Below, piece after piece: positions 49,200 through 60,585 of a stretch of DNA of 64,000 nucleotides. Under the pieces are notes generated by a model that saw only the letters and a program-made list of their open reading frames with translations, was not told the DNA's origin and searched no databases. A program made the position numbers and the translations under genes. How positions within the stretch are numbered: position 1 is the stretch's first letter; each line of letters starts with the position of its first letter. The DNA is from Loxodes magnus (taxonomy: Eukaryota; Ciliophora; Karyorelictea; Loxodida; Loxodidae). The DNA lies in NCBI GenBank assembly GCA_946699065.1, contig CAMPDV010000227.1:413013-477012 (forward strand), written 5' to 3'.

Positions 49200-49270
49200 T
49201 AATTTATATTATATACTTTAAATATACTTTAAATACTTTAAATACTTTAATATTTTAATATTTTAAATAT
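49200..49270 (-). repeat. TTTAAAGTA-type short repeat after the kelch gene
   Basis: The minus strand shows several copies of a 9-10-base word related to TATTTAAAG, starting about 50 bases after the TGA at 49318. It probably lies in the 3' UTR. Confidence 0.55.
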
Positions 49271-49317
49271 AATTACTTATAACTTTCCTCATGAAGAGAG
49301 ACTCCAAACTAACTCAC

Positions 49318-51688
49318 TCACACTTGTATAGATACCCACTCTCTAGACTTATAAGCACCAAATGCCCTTATGTCATAAAAGTATATCACATTTGGCTATG
49401 TTTGGTATTCACTACTCCACATCCATATAACATTATTTACATATTGACCATTATATCAGAAGCCAGCTACTGTATTATGAGGATATTAACTACCATCCCT
49501 TATCATGGACTTAGTGTCAAACACACAGGTTTACTAAAGATGATTATTTCTGTCCCAAATATAGGAACACTCAGTTTCATTCACTCAAACACTTGCCAGT
49601 CCAGATGCCTGTTTAGGTAATTCCATTCCATACTACTAATACACACTCAACATTACGTCATATGACGATACAAAACTTGATTTATGGAAATTATTAGATA
49701 AATCTGAACTTTATATTCGACCACCCACTATCCACATTCTCCCATATGATACCCATATTCCATTTCCAGCGATACAATCCTTATTACTCAACAATGACCT
49801 AGATTCATTCAGAACTATGTCGTACACCTCCAATGAATTATAGTAATTATAATACTTATGAGATAATGAAGAATATGATTACGGATCACTTCCTCCTAAT
49901 ATATATAACAATCTGTTATTGTCATATCCCATTTAAGTTATTGTTCTTGGCTAGATCAAAGAAGCTGATTCTTTTATCACTGAACCATTACTTACACTAC
50001 CAACAGTAATCTATAAGATCTTATCCAGATATGATTTGGTACTTTCGCCACCCACCTAGATTAATAGATCATCAGTGATCTAATATGTCGAGGATCAATT
50101 ATAAGAGATTGGAGACATTGATGCTACCGTATTGTAAACACAGGAGCCATTGACACTGTCCAACTTGTAAGATTATATCTTATTGGAACTAAAGAATACT
50201 CTCCTATATACTGTTATCTATTTAGTCTAAGATTTAGACTATTGCGAAGACAATTTTAGATCTTTTAATTATTATTCTTTTTACTTTAGCTATTCAGAAT
50301 GAATTTTATTATCAGCTTCTAGTTACTTATTAGCTGATTTTAAAACCTCTTACTCCTTCAATAAGATCTTTGTCTGCTCTTAGTAATTTCAAGTTTTCTT
50401 ATTATAGCTTGTTTAATTAGTTTTATAACTAAGTGATGGATTATCTACTAAGAGTTAAATCCTATTGAAGAACGGCTTTTTGTTGTTGAAGCTCTTATAT
50501 CTGATAAGCATATTATAGTTATTAGGCCTAACGTTAGTTGTCCTTATTCTTCAACTAAAGCTGATACTCATATGCATTTTGCTAGAGGAGTTAAGTATTT
50601 TCCTATTTCGTTCTTGCTAGCTAATCAGTTAGATCCTAAATTGTCTTAATCTGCCCAATTATTTAAATATTTAGATAATTGATCTGATTAAAACAAAAGG
50701 AAATCTATTGCTCTAAGGAGGTGATTTGATTGCGATATACTTATTCTTTATTTTCTTATTATAGGAACTGCTATTGAAAGTCTTAGTATAAACGCTTTAT
50801 TGCTAACTATAGTTGCTTGATCTAGTTAGCTTAGGCCTTGTAACTCTAGTAAACTTAGTTAGGCTAAAGCTACTGCATTAGATGAGAAACAATTTAGTTC
50901 TAGAGTGCCTATATACTTTAATTCTCTCTACATACAATAGAGAATGATTAGGAGATACTCTAGAATTTATCCTAGACTGATAACTCAAATTGATTTAACT
51001 GTCTCTTCTTGTTCTCACATGAAATGATACTGTCCTAAGAGATATCGGAGATAGCATCTATCTAGCTACCTATCACCTGATAGTAATCAGATGTATCTTT
51101 AATTAGCTACATTTACTTCTTTATTTGGTATTATTAATCATTCACCATCTCCTAACATGCCTACTTGATACTCTACATGACAGATTGCTATACCTAAACC
51201 ATATTAGCCATTCTGGATATCTACAACTAACTTATCTGACTATACCATTAATTCAATGTAGATATGTATTAGACCAGTCTCTACTTGATAGTTCTATAGA
51301 TAGATTCCAAAAAACTCTTCATTTGCTAGATTTCCTCCTATGTAGTAATACATTTATGTCCTTGATGCGATATCTACTAACATTGTACACAGATTCTAAT
51401 ACTATCCTATACGCAATATAGAGTTAAGGAATACTATCTATGAATAGGGCAGATGTCCTAAGGATTGGTGGGGTTCTATGCCTATTGTCGAACTAGATCT
51501 GGGATTTGTAGTTACTCGATTGGTCTTTCAGTTATGACGTTGTGAGTATTACATTTGAAGCTTTTATGAATCTTATAAAATCCTTTCAAGCATTTCTCAC
51601 AGAGAATGCATCCACAGTCCAACTGCCTAGGCTTTCTAAGCTCTTAGTTGTATTCTTCTTTACATAATTCACACTTGGCCGCTGACAT
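49318..51688 (-). CDS. RING / B-box / coiled-coil / kelch protein (TRIM-like), 780 residues
   Basis: ATG 51688-51686 to TGA 49320-49318 gives 781 codons after removing a 28-nt intron (50326-50353). The RING finger is Cys6-x2-Cys9, Cys25-x-Cys27-x2-Cys30-x2-Cys33, Cys46-x2-His49, a variant ending in His. A B-box follows near residues 85-120 (Cys-Pro-Ile-His...Cys...Cys-x2-Cys...His-x2-His). Then comes a Gln-rich coiled coil of about 330 residues, then beta-propeller segments with Leu-Tyr-Ile-Leu-Gly-Gly and Met-Trp-Ile-Val-Gly-Gly, the kelch signature. This order is that of TRIM-type E3 ubiquitin ligases, with kelch as the probable substrate-binding part. Three or more TGA codons are Trp (as in Tyr-Asn-TGA-Ser). 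The region is less AT-rich than its neighbours. The plus strand also looks open but is its shadow. Confidence 0.85.
50326..50353 (-). other. Intron of the RING/kelch gene, 28 nt
   Basis: On the minus strand it starts GTAAGAGG and ends CTAATAAG. Reading through it shifts the frame out of both the coiled coil and the kelch part; removing it joins them in register (781 codons). The GTAAG donor and TAATAAG acceptor are conventional GT-AG, and the length is very short. Confidence 0.7.
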
Positions 51689-52228
51689 TTAATTTTTTGA
51701 TTGAGTAAAAAATAGAAATGCTACTTAATATTTGATTGGATAGAAATAACTTAAGAAAAGAATTTAAATTAAACTAATTGAATGGAAATAGTTATTACAT
51801 TAAATAGAAAAATTAGCTACTTTTAAAATTATTACATAAAATGGAAGAAAATAACCTCTAAAATAATAAATTACTTATAAATGTAAATACTTAGAAATAT
51901 ATTTAACTAATAAAAAGAACAAACAGAAAAGAAACATTAGATGCTTTTAAAACTAATAATAGCTATATTATTCTAATCTTATTAAGTAAACATCATATAA
52001 ACTAAATATAGATAAATAGATATCTAACCAAGCATATAAAATTGATTTAATAAAAAGTTTTTCAAATTATAGTAAACACATAAAGCAAATGTGCTATTTT
52101 TAGATAGAAAGATAAAATAAATGATGAATTATAATTTTTAATTAAAGCAGAACAGATAGTAAAGCTGAATAAAAAAATAAACATTTATTACTATTTATAA
52201 ATAAACTAAGGATAACAGTAAAGATTTA
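51689..52228. other. AT-rich spacer, likely promoter region of the kelch gene
   Basis: Sharp return to A/T-rich sequence at the ATG of the kelch gene. No motif recognised. Confidence 0.4.
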
Positions 52229-53400
52229 ATGGAGCAATTGAATACATAGAGATTTTATTTAAATGAGAGAAGTATCTTCTAAAAGCAAGTTCCTTGATGA
52301 TCTTAAGATTAATTCTTTTTACCTAACTAGTTATATAAAAAATAATTATATTATTTACTTAATCTAATCCCAAAAAAATAAGCCTTTCTGTAAGATAAAT
52401 AAAATGAATTAGACATTTTACAATTTTTTAACAGGAGCTAGATAAAGTAACTTCTAAATTATGCTATTAATTAGAACTAAATTAGCCAAGAATAATTCCT
52501 ATTAATTAATTTTCTAACTATTTCACGTCTAAGATGAAGGATATATATCTAGCAAAATAAAGAAAAGCAAGAAAATAATAAAAAATATAAAGGAGGAATA
52601 ATGCAACTAAAGTTAAGTTCAATTAACTGATGGAAAGCATGGAATAATTAGAAAATAAATAACTAAAATAACAATCTGAAATTTTAATACTTTGCATTTA
52701 ATCAGAGTAAAAGCAGAAATGCTTAGTTATCAAAAATCTTAAAAAATAGAAGACTATATTCAGCTGAAAAATTTTTTATGCCATAATCATTATAAAAAGC
52801 TAGTAGTAGTATTTTAGAGAGGTATCCTGGAGTTAGTTAAATAAAATTCATAACCCTAATTGCTAAATTACAAGCTTTGGGACCTGAAAGAATATGTGAA
52901 GATGAGAAAAACCTAAGGCTAGACTATCTGGTTTCCGTTCCTTAAATAATTAACCTAAGATCTATACAAGAACTAATTAAAGTATAGTATTAAGAGAAAA
53001 GGAGAAAATACTTATCCAGCTGAGCTAAAGCAAAATAGAAAGAAAGAAAAACAATTAAGACGTAATTCTATAAAAGATAGGGAAAATTCTTCCATTTTAT
53101 GTTTAAAAGGAAGAATTGCTTAAAAATAATAAATTTAGTAGTTAATTCAGTTCATAGCTAACTAATTTAACAACTATCTCATAATATTTTTTTAAGATCT
53201 ATTTAAAATTGAACTAAGAAAGTATCTTCTATTATGTAAGATGCAAGATTACTTATTTAATAATAGAATATTTTGTCTATTTAACTAAAATTAAGATTTA
53301 TACTCAAATGTTAATTAAATGTTTAGAAATTTAAGATTTGCTTTTTATTTTACTAATGATCTCCTAGGCTTATAAATCTTACCTTGAAAATCCATTATCA
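52229..53400 (+). CDS. Unresolved coding locus
   Basis: ATG 52229 opens a frame with Ile-Pro-Lys-Lys-Gln-Ala-Phe-Leu and Glu-Leu-Asp-Ile-Leu. Between about 52515 and 52680 a second frame gives a basic stretch followed by heptads (Met-Glu-Gln-Leu-Glu-Asn-Lys-Gln-Leu), bZIP-like but without the invariant Asn-to-Arg spacing. A third frame is free of TGA from about 52700 to 53390 and reads as a balanced protein. I cannot decide between an intron (a GTAAAAGCAG...CTTAG candidate lies near 52710) and decay. Function unknown. Confidence 0.35.
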
Positions 53401-53639
53401 TTATTTAAATGGGTTTTCAATATTTCATTAGTTTTCTCGCTTTGTTTTCGTATTAGATATTTATCAATTTTTAATAATTTAAAATAAAGTTATTCTTATG
53501 TCTAAGTTATCTCTTTTTCTTTTTACTATTTTTTAATATTAACTCTAAATATCACTCATAAAAAAATAGATTATTAAATTTCCTAGAATTCAGTTGACAA
53601 CAGCCTACCTGGCTAATACATTAAAGTTGGTTATCAACT

Positions 53640-54755
53640 GAAAGAAGGGATAACTCTCTCTTACTAATCACATTTCTAGACGAATAAACCACTAACTATT
53701 AACCAATTATTAACACAAATCAACTTTTGACTTAATTCGAAAATTACCCGGGAAACTAATATCAAATTAAAAAACTAATCGAAAACGAAATATTCAATAA
53801 AAATCTTTGGAAATATCAGAAGAATGGAGGTTCTATGCAATTCGAATTTTAATTTTAAAGGGAATTACGTACTTTTCTTCAAAAGTAAAGAACTAATGAA
53901 GAAATACACCAATAAACAATTTTTTCACATTAACCTAGCCGATAACAATATGCCAAAATAATTGGTATAACTAAAAATTGAAGAAAAATTATTCGATAAC
54001 TAATATAACAGAAATCACTATAAAATAAGAATAAAAGGCACAAATGCAATGAAATTAGATAATATTCTAAATCTCTTTTAACTTTTATAAGCGAAAAAAT
54101 GAAAGAAATTAACTTCAAATAAATAGAAAACAAGTCCTACCCAATAATAGAAATAATATGTGAAATCACAAAGCAAGAAATTTTAAAATTACCAAATGAA
54201 ATAAAATATTACGATTAAAATATAACTATGAGACACAAAACTTAAATAATATGTATATTCTGTGGCTAAGTGGGACACAAATTTGACTTCTGCAGAAGAA
54301 TATAAGATTAAAAAATCGAATAAATAAATCAAAAAATCAAAAGGACAAAAAGAGATGAAATTTAAGAGCGCTTAGAATTTAAGCGCAAATAAAAATTTAA
54401 CAATAAGAACTAGATAAAATAATTTTTTTACAGTCCGCAACGAAACTTTAAGAATTAAAAAATTAATAGTAGCAAAGTAACTAGTAATAGTTTAACAAAT
54501 TCCTAAACAATAATTTAGTTATATAAGAAGAAATCCCAGAACACAAAATACTGCAGGAACTAAAAAAAAAATATAAGATAACAAGCAGAAACCTTTAATA
54601 ATATTGAAATATAGCAAGAAAAGAACGAAGAAGAAACAAAATATCAAAAAAGTTCACCTTTAAATTCCTAGAGAAAATTATTTGAATAAAATAACCTTAA
54701 GAAATAGTAAGAAAACTAAGAAATGCAAAAAATGGAAAGAGCTGACAAACAATGA
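53640..54755 (+). pseudogene. LINE ORF1: RRM-like region plus CCHC knuckle
   Basis: The best reading changes frame near 53850 and 54090. It gives an N-terminal leader, a beta-alpha stretch with Asn-Tyr-Val-Leu-Phe-Phe-Lys-Ser-Lys-Glu and Asn-Lys-Gln-Phe-Phe-His-Ile, then Arg-His-Lys-Thr-Gln-Ile-Ile-Cys-Ile-Phe-Cys-Gly-Gln-Val-Gly-His-Lys-Phe-Asp-Phe at 54222-54290. That segment closes with Cys, a perfect CX2CX4HX4C. An RRM-like fold followed by knuckles is the known layout of many LINE ORF1 RNA chaperones. A coiled-coil tail ends at TGA 54753-54755, 13 bases before the ATG of ORF2. Confidence 0.65.
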
Positions 54756-54767
54756 AGAAGAATCAAG

Positions 54768-57700
54768 ATGAATAGTAATAAACTAAAAACATTTAATTTC
54801 ATTAATTTAAATAAAAAATGCATCAAATAATATCGAAAAGTTAATGCGCATAAAGAATATTTAATAATTCTTCTTAAAAATAAATAATTTCCCATTAAAA
54901 ATCTAAAAAAAAGCTCATAAAAACATCAGAAGAAATAATAAAATTATAAAAAGAAATAAATAATCAAGAAAAATAAATATAAGAACTCTATGAAATTAAA
55001 GAAAGATTTAAAGATAATAATATAGTGTTGTAAAGAAAAATGAACATAATAAATAGATTATAACGATTTATTAGAATAAGAAATTTAAAATCTAAATATA
55101 AATTCAGAGATAGAAAAAGAACAATTTGAATTTTAGATTACCAAAATGAAATTAAAAAAAAGAAAATCTAAAATATGAATTAGAAAAATAACAAAATTAA
55201 TACAATATTTAAAATTAAAAAATAATAATAAACATGGAAAGAGACCAATTATTATAAGATTAGATTACTGAAATCGAATAACAATATTTAAAATAATTGG
55301 AATAAAAAGAGGTAGACATCAAATTTATAATTAAAGAATACGCAAATAGGAATCTAGAAATAAATAAATAATAGAAGATAAATAAAGCTAAATTATTTAA
55401 CTACAGAGAAATTTGAGTAAATCATTAGAAGAGAAACAAAATTACTAAGAATAAAACAACTTAACTTAAAATATACAACAATAAGAAATAATTTAATAAC
55501 TAAGAAAAAAACAAATATAATTACTTAAATTGATAAATATAATATTAAGGACAATGTATTTCTTCTCAAATACAAAACATTTTTAATATCTTCATAATAA
55601 AATAATTAAAAGAAAAGAGAAGCAACAGAAAATTTGGAAAATTTAGAAACAAAATGTGAATAATTCTGATATAAACGTAAAAAAAAAGACTAAAAAGTTA
55701 TTAAAAGTACTTTAACTTAAGATTTAAAATAATAAAAAATATAAACTAAAACTAAATAAAATTCTAGCCATACTATTTAAATAAATCTAACGTGTTTATA
55801 AAACAAAGCATATAAAAAGAAAATTTAGATTAATAATGATGATAAAAACTAATTATTAATAAATAGTTAAAAGCGCTGATTTAATCTAACAAACAAAAAA
55901 TAAAAAATTTGTCGACTTAAACATAGACTAAAAAATACTAAAAAGAATACCTAGAATATTAGAATAATATAAATGAATTAAAAAAAGTTTTAAACAAGAA
56001 GAAAATCTATTAAAAGTAAAATTATATCCAAAGAAAAACTAAATCTGAATTAAACCAAGAGGTTTAAAAGGTGGAGCAAGATAACCACAAAATAATCTCT
56101 GAAATCAAGCAAATTAATCACATCACCACTAGTAATATTTATAATAAAACATAAAATATGTAGATGAACTTCTATAGCAATTTGTGCGAACTTTTGATTT
56201 AATAGATATAAACTAAGAAAGATAAAATACTCATATAATTAAATAAACAAAGCAAAGATAAATAATTGATTATATATTCACTAATTAAAAAAACAGTCAA
56301 TAAGAAAACTTCAGATTTAACGTTTAAGAAGAAGTGGGATTAACAACAATTCATTTTCTACTCATAACATAAACTTAAATTAGATAACCAATTATCTAAA
56401 AAAAATGACAAGTTCACATAAGTTAAAATAAGTTATAAATTGAAAAAATTAAAATAAGATATCTGAAAGTATTCCTATAAAGAAGAATATAGAGGGACAT
56501 ATGAATTTTTTAATTAATTAATAGATGAACAAAATCTAGAAGAATAATACGACTTTATTATAAATCTAATTCATATATCAGCATTCAATAATGTAGGAAT
56601 TAAAAGACAACAAGAGGTTAAAAAATCTTAAAAATAATACTAATAGATGCTGAGAAAAAATATAGCTAGAAATATGTATATGTAAGAAATAAATTAATAT
56701 AATAGAAATAACGATTACATATTAAAACTCAAAAAGAAATATTTAAAAGAAAAAAACAAGTACAGCAAAATGTAAAAAGAACAACAACAGCAAAATAAAA
56801 ATAATTAATAAGTATTCCTAAATGGTAATAATCAAGAAATGGCCAATTAAGCCAAAAAGATTTTAAACCCAAAAAAAGGAACAAAAATGAACCTGACGAA
56901 AATGTAATAAGGAAGACTTCATTCAAAATTGGGAGAAAAATGTATTTAATAAATAATAAAATCTTTCTCTAAACTAAAATAACAAAATTAATAAAGAAAT
57001 TGATAAAATCTATGGAACAAATATTAAAGAAAGATTAAAAAAAATAAAAAAAATGAGAAAATATTCTATACTAGTAAGTATGAGATGTAATAAGATTTTT
57101 ACCTAACAATAAGGCTCAAGGATTTGATTCAATATAAAATGAACTAATAAAAAACGCATCACACGAACTATGATAAATACTATGCAAATTTTTCTAAAAT
57201 TGTTAGAAGCAATAAAAATTACCTAAAAATATGAACAAAGTTAAAATAATAATGCTTCACAAAAAGAAAACAAATAAAATTGAAAAAATTACAGACCGAT
57301 AGCACTCATAAACGTAATTTATAAAACATTTGATAAATTAGTAACTAACCAATTATACTAAGAAATATAAGATTAAGATATATTAAACAAAGATTAAAAA
57401 GGATTTATAAAAAAGAAGGCAAACTGCTAATAATATATGATAATTAAAACAAATCATAGAAAACTATAAAAATAAAAAGAAAAAAGAAAATTATAATGAA
57501 GACTTATTAATCACGTTAATTGATGTAGAAAAAGTGTTCGACACAATAAATCGCAGATTTTTATTTGACTAGATGAAAAGATTAAACATTTCGTAAAATA
57601 TAATTAATATAATAAAAGATACATATTAAAAAGTATAAATTAACTTCTATCTTGATGAAGAAATAACAAGAAAAATTCGGTAAGTAAATGGAATCTTACA

Positions 57701-58880
57701 AGGCAGCTCAAGTGGACCAATATTAGCAATAATATACTATGATATAGTATTAAGGTATTTAGAAAAATATGAAAAACTAGGGCATAAAATTCAAAAAATT
57801 TATCATGCTAAACTTGCTTGAGCAGATGATTTAATACTAATATCAAATAATCAAAAAAATATGTAAATTTTACTAAACGAAACTGAAAATATTTTAAATT
57901 AATAAGACTTAATATTAACACGGAGAAATGCGAATTTATATAAATACTCAAGAATAGAAACACAACGAACAAAGAGATTGAACTTTTTCTATTAGGAAAA
58001 AAAATGTAATAAAAAATAACAAATTTAACACCTAGGATATCAAATAAACTAACTTAATGAAGAAAAGGTTCAGATTGAGTACCTCTTCAAGAAATTTTAA
58101 TAATCGATATTTATATTCTAATCCTAATTCTTTAAAAAATATAACAAAACATAGCCAATTAACTTTAAGAACTTATTTAGATTATTTATAATGCCAAAAT
58201 TAGAATACTGCTCGGAATTAATCCTATATAGTATTCAATTAGGAATAACAAAATGAAAAAATAAAATCTAAATAGCACAAAGATAAATCCTAAGAAAATA
58301 CTTGAAAATTCCACAAGCATCATTTAAAGAAATATAGTATATAGATTTCAACTGATGTAAATTTGAAGATTCAACAGCATAAAGATTTTTAAAATTCTAC
58401 AAAAAGTTATAAGATTAATTCAGAAATGATCAAGAAAAAGAAAAAAGTAGATAAGATACAAAATTCTAATAACTTTTCAAACAGAGTTAAAAATAGAACT
58501 CAAAATATAAAAAAGCATTAAAAAAATTGAAAAATACTATGAAATAAGCAATGAATAAATAAAAGATCTTAATATAAACAATTATACTAAAGAAATCTAA
58601 AAAAAATACAAAAAAATTTGTTCAAGGAAACAATATAGAGAATATAAGATATAAAAACAGCCGAAATAATTTATAGTCAATATAAAAATGAGACTAAATT
58701 AAAAAAAATTACTTATATAACAACAAACAAAGAATTAATAAAAGAATAAAAATTAATTTATAGACTAAGAACGCAATTAATATTTTTTAGAGCTGATCTC
58801 TCAGAAAGACATATTGATTAAGAGTAGATACTATGCATTTGCTTAGTTACTTGCATTTAAAATCTGGAAAATGCTTAGGT
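54768..58880 (+). pseudogene. LINE ORF2: coiled-coil N-terminus and reverse transcriptase
   Basis: About 2 kb of Lys/Glu/Gln-rich coiled coil comes first, in at least two frames. The reverse transcriptase then shows Asn-Lys-Ala-Gln-Gly-Phe-Asp near 57110, Asn-Tyr-Arg-Pro-Ile-Ala-Leu near 57290, Leu-Ile-Asp-Val-Glu-Lys-Val-Phe-Asp near 57520, and Gly-Ile-Leu-Gln-Gly-Ser-Ser-Ser-Gly-Pro near 57690. The catalytic site Ala-[TGA]-Ala-Asp-Asp-Leu-Ile-Leu lies at 57816-57839. The Tyr or Phe normally before Ala-Asp-Asp is TGA here (57819-57821), Trp in this code. Frameshifts near 57280 and 57470 break the frame, so it is dead as written. The C-terminal Cys-x-Cys region near 58835 is only partly preserved. 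Confidence 0.78.
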
Positions 58881-59166
58881 AATAAAGCAGTTATGTTTAT
58901 AATGAAGATCAACTTTACTTGATTCAATTTTAAAACTCTTAGTCTAGTTTCTAGTTTTCCTTAATCTTCTTTTCAATTATTTTAACTATTTTATCATATT
59001 GTTAAGTTAGATCTTTTCATTAGTAAGTAAACTGGCAGATTTTTTTAGCAAAAGTCTTAATATATTAAAGATAAAAATAAGTATAATTAGTAATAAGATT
59101 AAGCAGCCAACATAGTCTGCTATAGCTTAAGCCAAGGATCTTATTAATAGATATAAAGCAGATAGC

Positions 59167-60510
59167 TCAGAAGTAAGATTTATAAAAGAATTAAAAGAAT
59201 AATGAAGCAAGATATTAAAGAAGGATTATGAAATTCATATTCAGGTAAGAATTTAGATTAAACATAATAAGAGATAAGGGCAGATTCATCTTAACATTGC
59301 AAGATTTGACGTTCATTAGACAAAAATCTACCTTTTTATTATTTAAGTTGAGCTACAAAGAGAAAGAATATAGATCAAATAGTAAATTATAAAGAAGAAA
59401 ATTAGATATTAAGAAGTAGAATGATTTGCGTTAATAACTTAGTATTAGTTTTAGTATTATAATATTGTAAATTTAATACTCTTATAAAAATAGATTTTTA
59501 AAAGAATGATTAAAAGATATTAGTTTAATTTAATGTCTATAAAGTTATTAAATTACTGTTTTGCTAAAAATAATTATTAACATCTAAGTGATTACATTAA
59601 GCCTTAGCTTTAAAATTAATTATGAGTAATAGCAAAGGTCTTTTTCAAAACTGTTTATTTTACCAGTTTTCTTACTTCTACTTTTAATTACCATATAATA
59701 GTAGGATCCATGAATAATAGATACTCATTCTCTTCTTTTTTACTTCAAAGTGATACTTCATAAATAAGTTTTAGCTCACTATCTAATTACCAACTGAGTA
59801 GGTTGTTTATATTACTAATTAATTTAAATGCAAAAGAATTAGCTTTCTTCTTCTATAATTATAAATAATCCTATCTTCAATTCTTCATAATCTAATCTTA
59901 CTATCTTATTTAGATTCTTTAGCTAGACAACTTTCAATAGCATTCATATATTCTTTTATTTCCTTTATAGCAAAGTAATTATATACAACAATAGTTAACC
60001 TAAATAGGATTTATAAATACATTCTAATCATTTAGTAATTTAATATTTCATCTCTTAAACTTACTTTAAACTGCTGAGATTGCACAATATTAATCTTTGT
60101 TCTTTAAATTTGTCTCCACTAATTCTGCTTAATTTAGTTTCTATTAGATTAACTTTTTAGTGCTCATCTAGTTACTAACCTTATTTGCAACTCCTAATCT
60201 TAATATCTCTTATTATGATCGTATCTTCGTTCTATATAATAATCTAACACCACTGGAAGTTATTTGCCACACTTAATTATCCTAAAGCTATTTTTTTAAT
60301 CTTATTTACGCATATCCTATTTCTCCTTTCCTAAAATCTCAATTATAATTTTGAGCCAGAATATACCGCCTGATGCTTAAATCTAACAGCAACTCAAAAA
60401 ATGTAATTAAAGTTTAGCTAAAAATGAAATAGTAAGTTTATGACTTTAAATTTAGGATTGAGATTAGAAAGGAAAGTAAAATAGCCATTAATAGTAGATA
60501 GGATAAACAT
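59167..60510 (-). CDS. Hypothetical protein, up to 447 residues
   Basis: From ATG 60510 one frame stays in register for 293 codons to about 59632, with dense, balanced sequence (for example Ile-Ala-Leu-Gly-Gln-Leu-Ser-Val-Ala-Asn-Asn-Phe-Gln-Trp-Cys, and Leu-Asp-Tyr-Glu-Glu-Leu-Lys-Ile-Gly). About six TGA codons read as Trp. The first plausible stop, TGA 59169-59167, would add 155 residues through a more AT-rich part. Either the gene ends there, or there is a small indel near 59630, or TAA just after 59632 acts as a stop, as in the Condylostoma code. I recognise no family. It is divergent from the 60586 gene. Confidence 0.52.
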
Positions 60511-60585
60511 ATGAGTGACTGCTAAGAGAAGATATATATGATTTAGCTTCTTAAATATGTTTATAATATTTACTTTAAACTAAAA
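60511..60585. promoter_or_regulatory. 75-bp divergent intergenic region
   Basis: Lies between the start codons of two probable genes on opposite strands. It is A/T-rich, and any promoters must overlap or be shared. No specific motif recognised. Confidence 0.35.

Larger units (their letters stand above)
53590..59060 (+). mobile_element. Longest LINE-type retroelement
   Basis: Contains a leader (about 53590-53640, with CAGTTGA and TCAACTG able to pair across it), an ORF1 with RRM-like region and knuckle, a long coiled-coil ORF2 N-terminus and a reverse transcriptase. The order is that of LINE elements. I did not find convincing apurinic endonuclease motifs between ORF1 and the reverse transcriptase. 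Its ORF1 differs from the many short gag copies, so it is a second subfamily. The 3' end was not located; sequence to about 59420 may still belong to it. Confidence 0.7.

Noticed and set aside
49291..51421. Plus-strand ORFs opposite the kelch gene, including a transmembrane-like stretch near 50400
   Set aside because: The minus strand gives RING, B-box, coiled coil and kelch in order with one short intron; the plus frames are its shadow.
52515..52680. bZIP transcription factor domain
   Set aside because: Basic stretch plus heptads, but the invariant Asn and Arg are not at the right spacing, and a competing frame reads better just downstream.
59226..59252. 27-nt GT-AG intron ending TAATAAG
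   Set aside because: Looks like the kelch intron, but the surrounding frame reads through it without disruption and splicing does not improve the protein.
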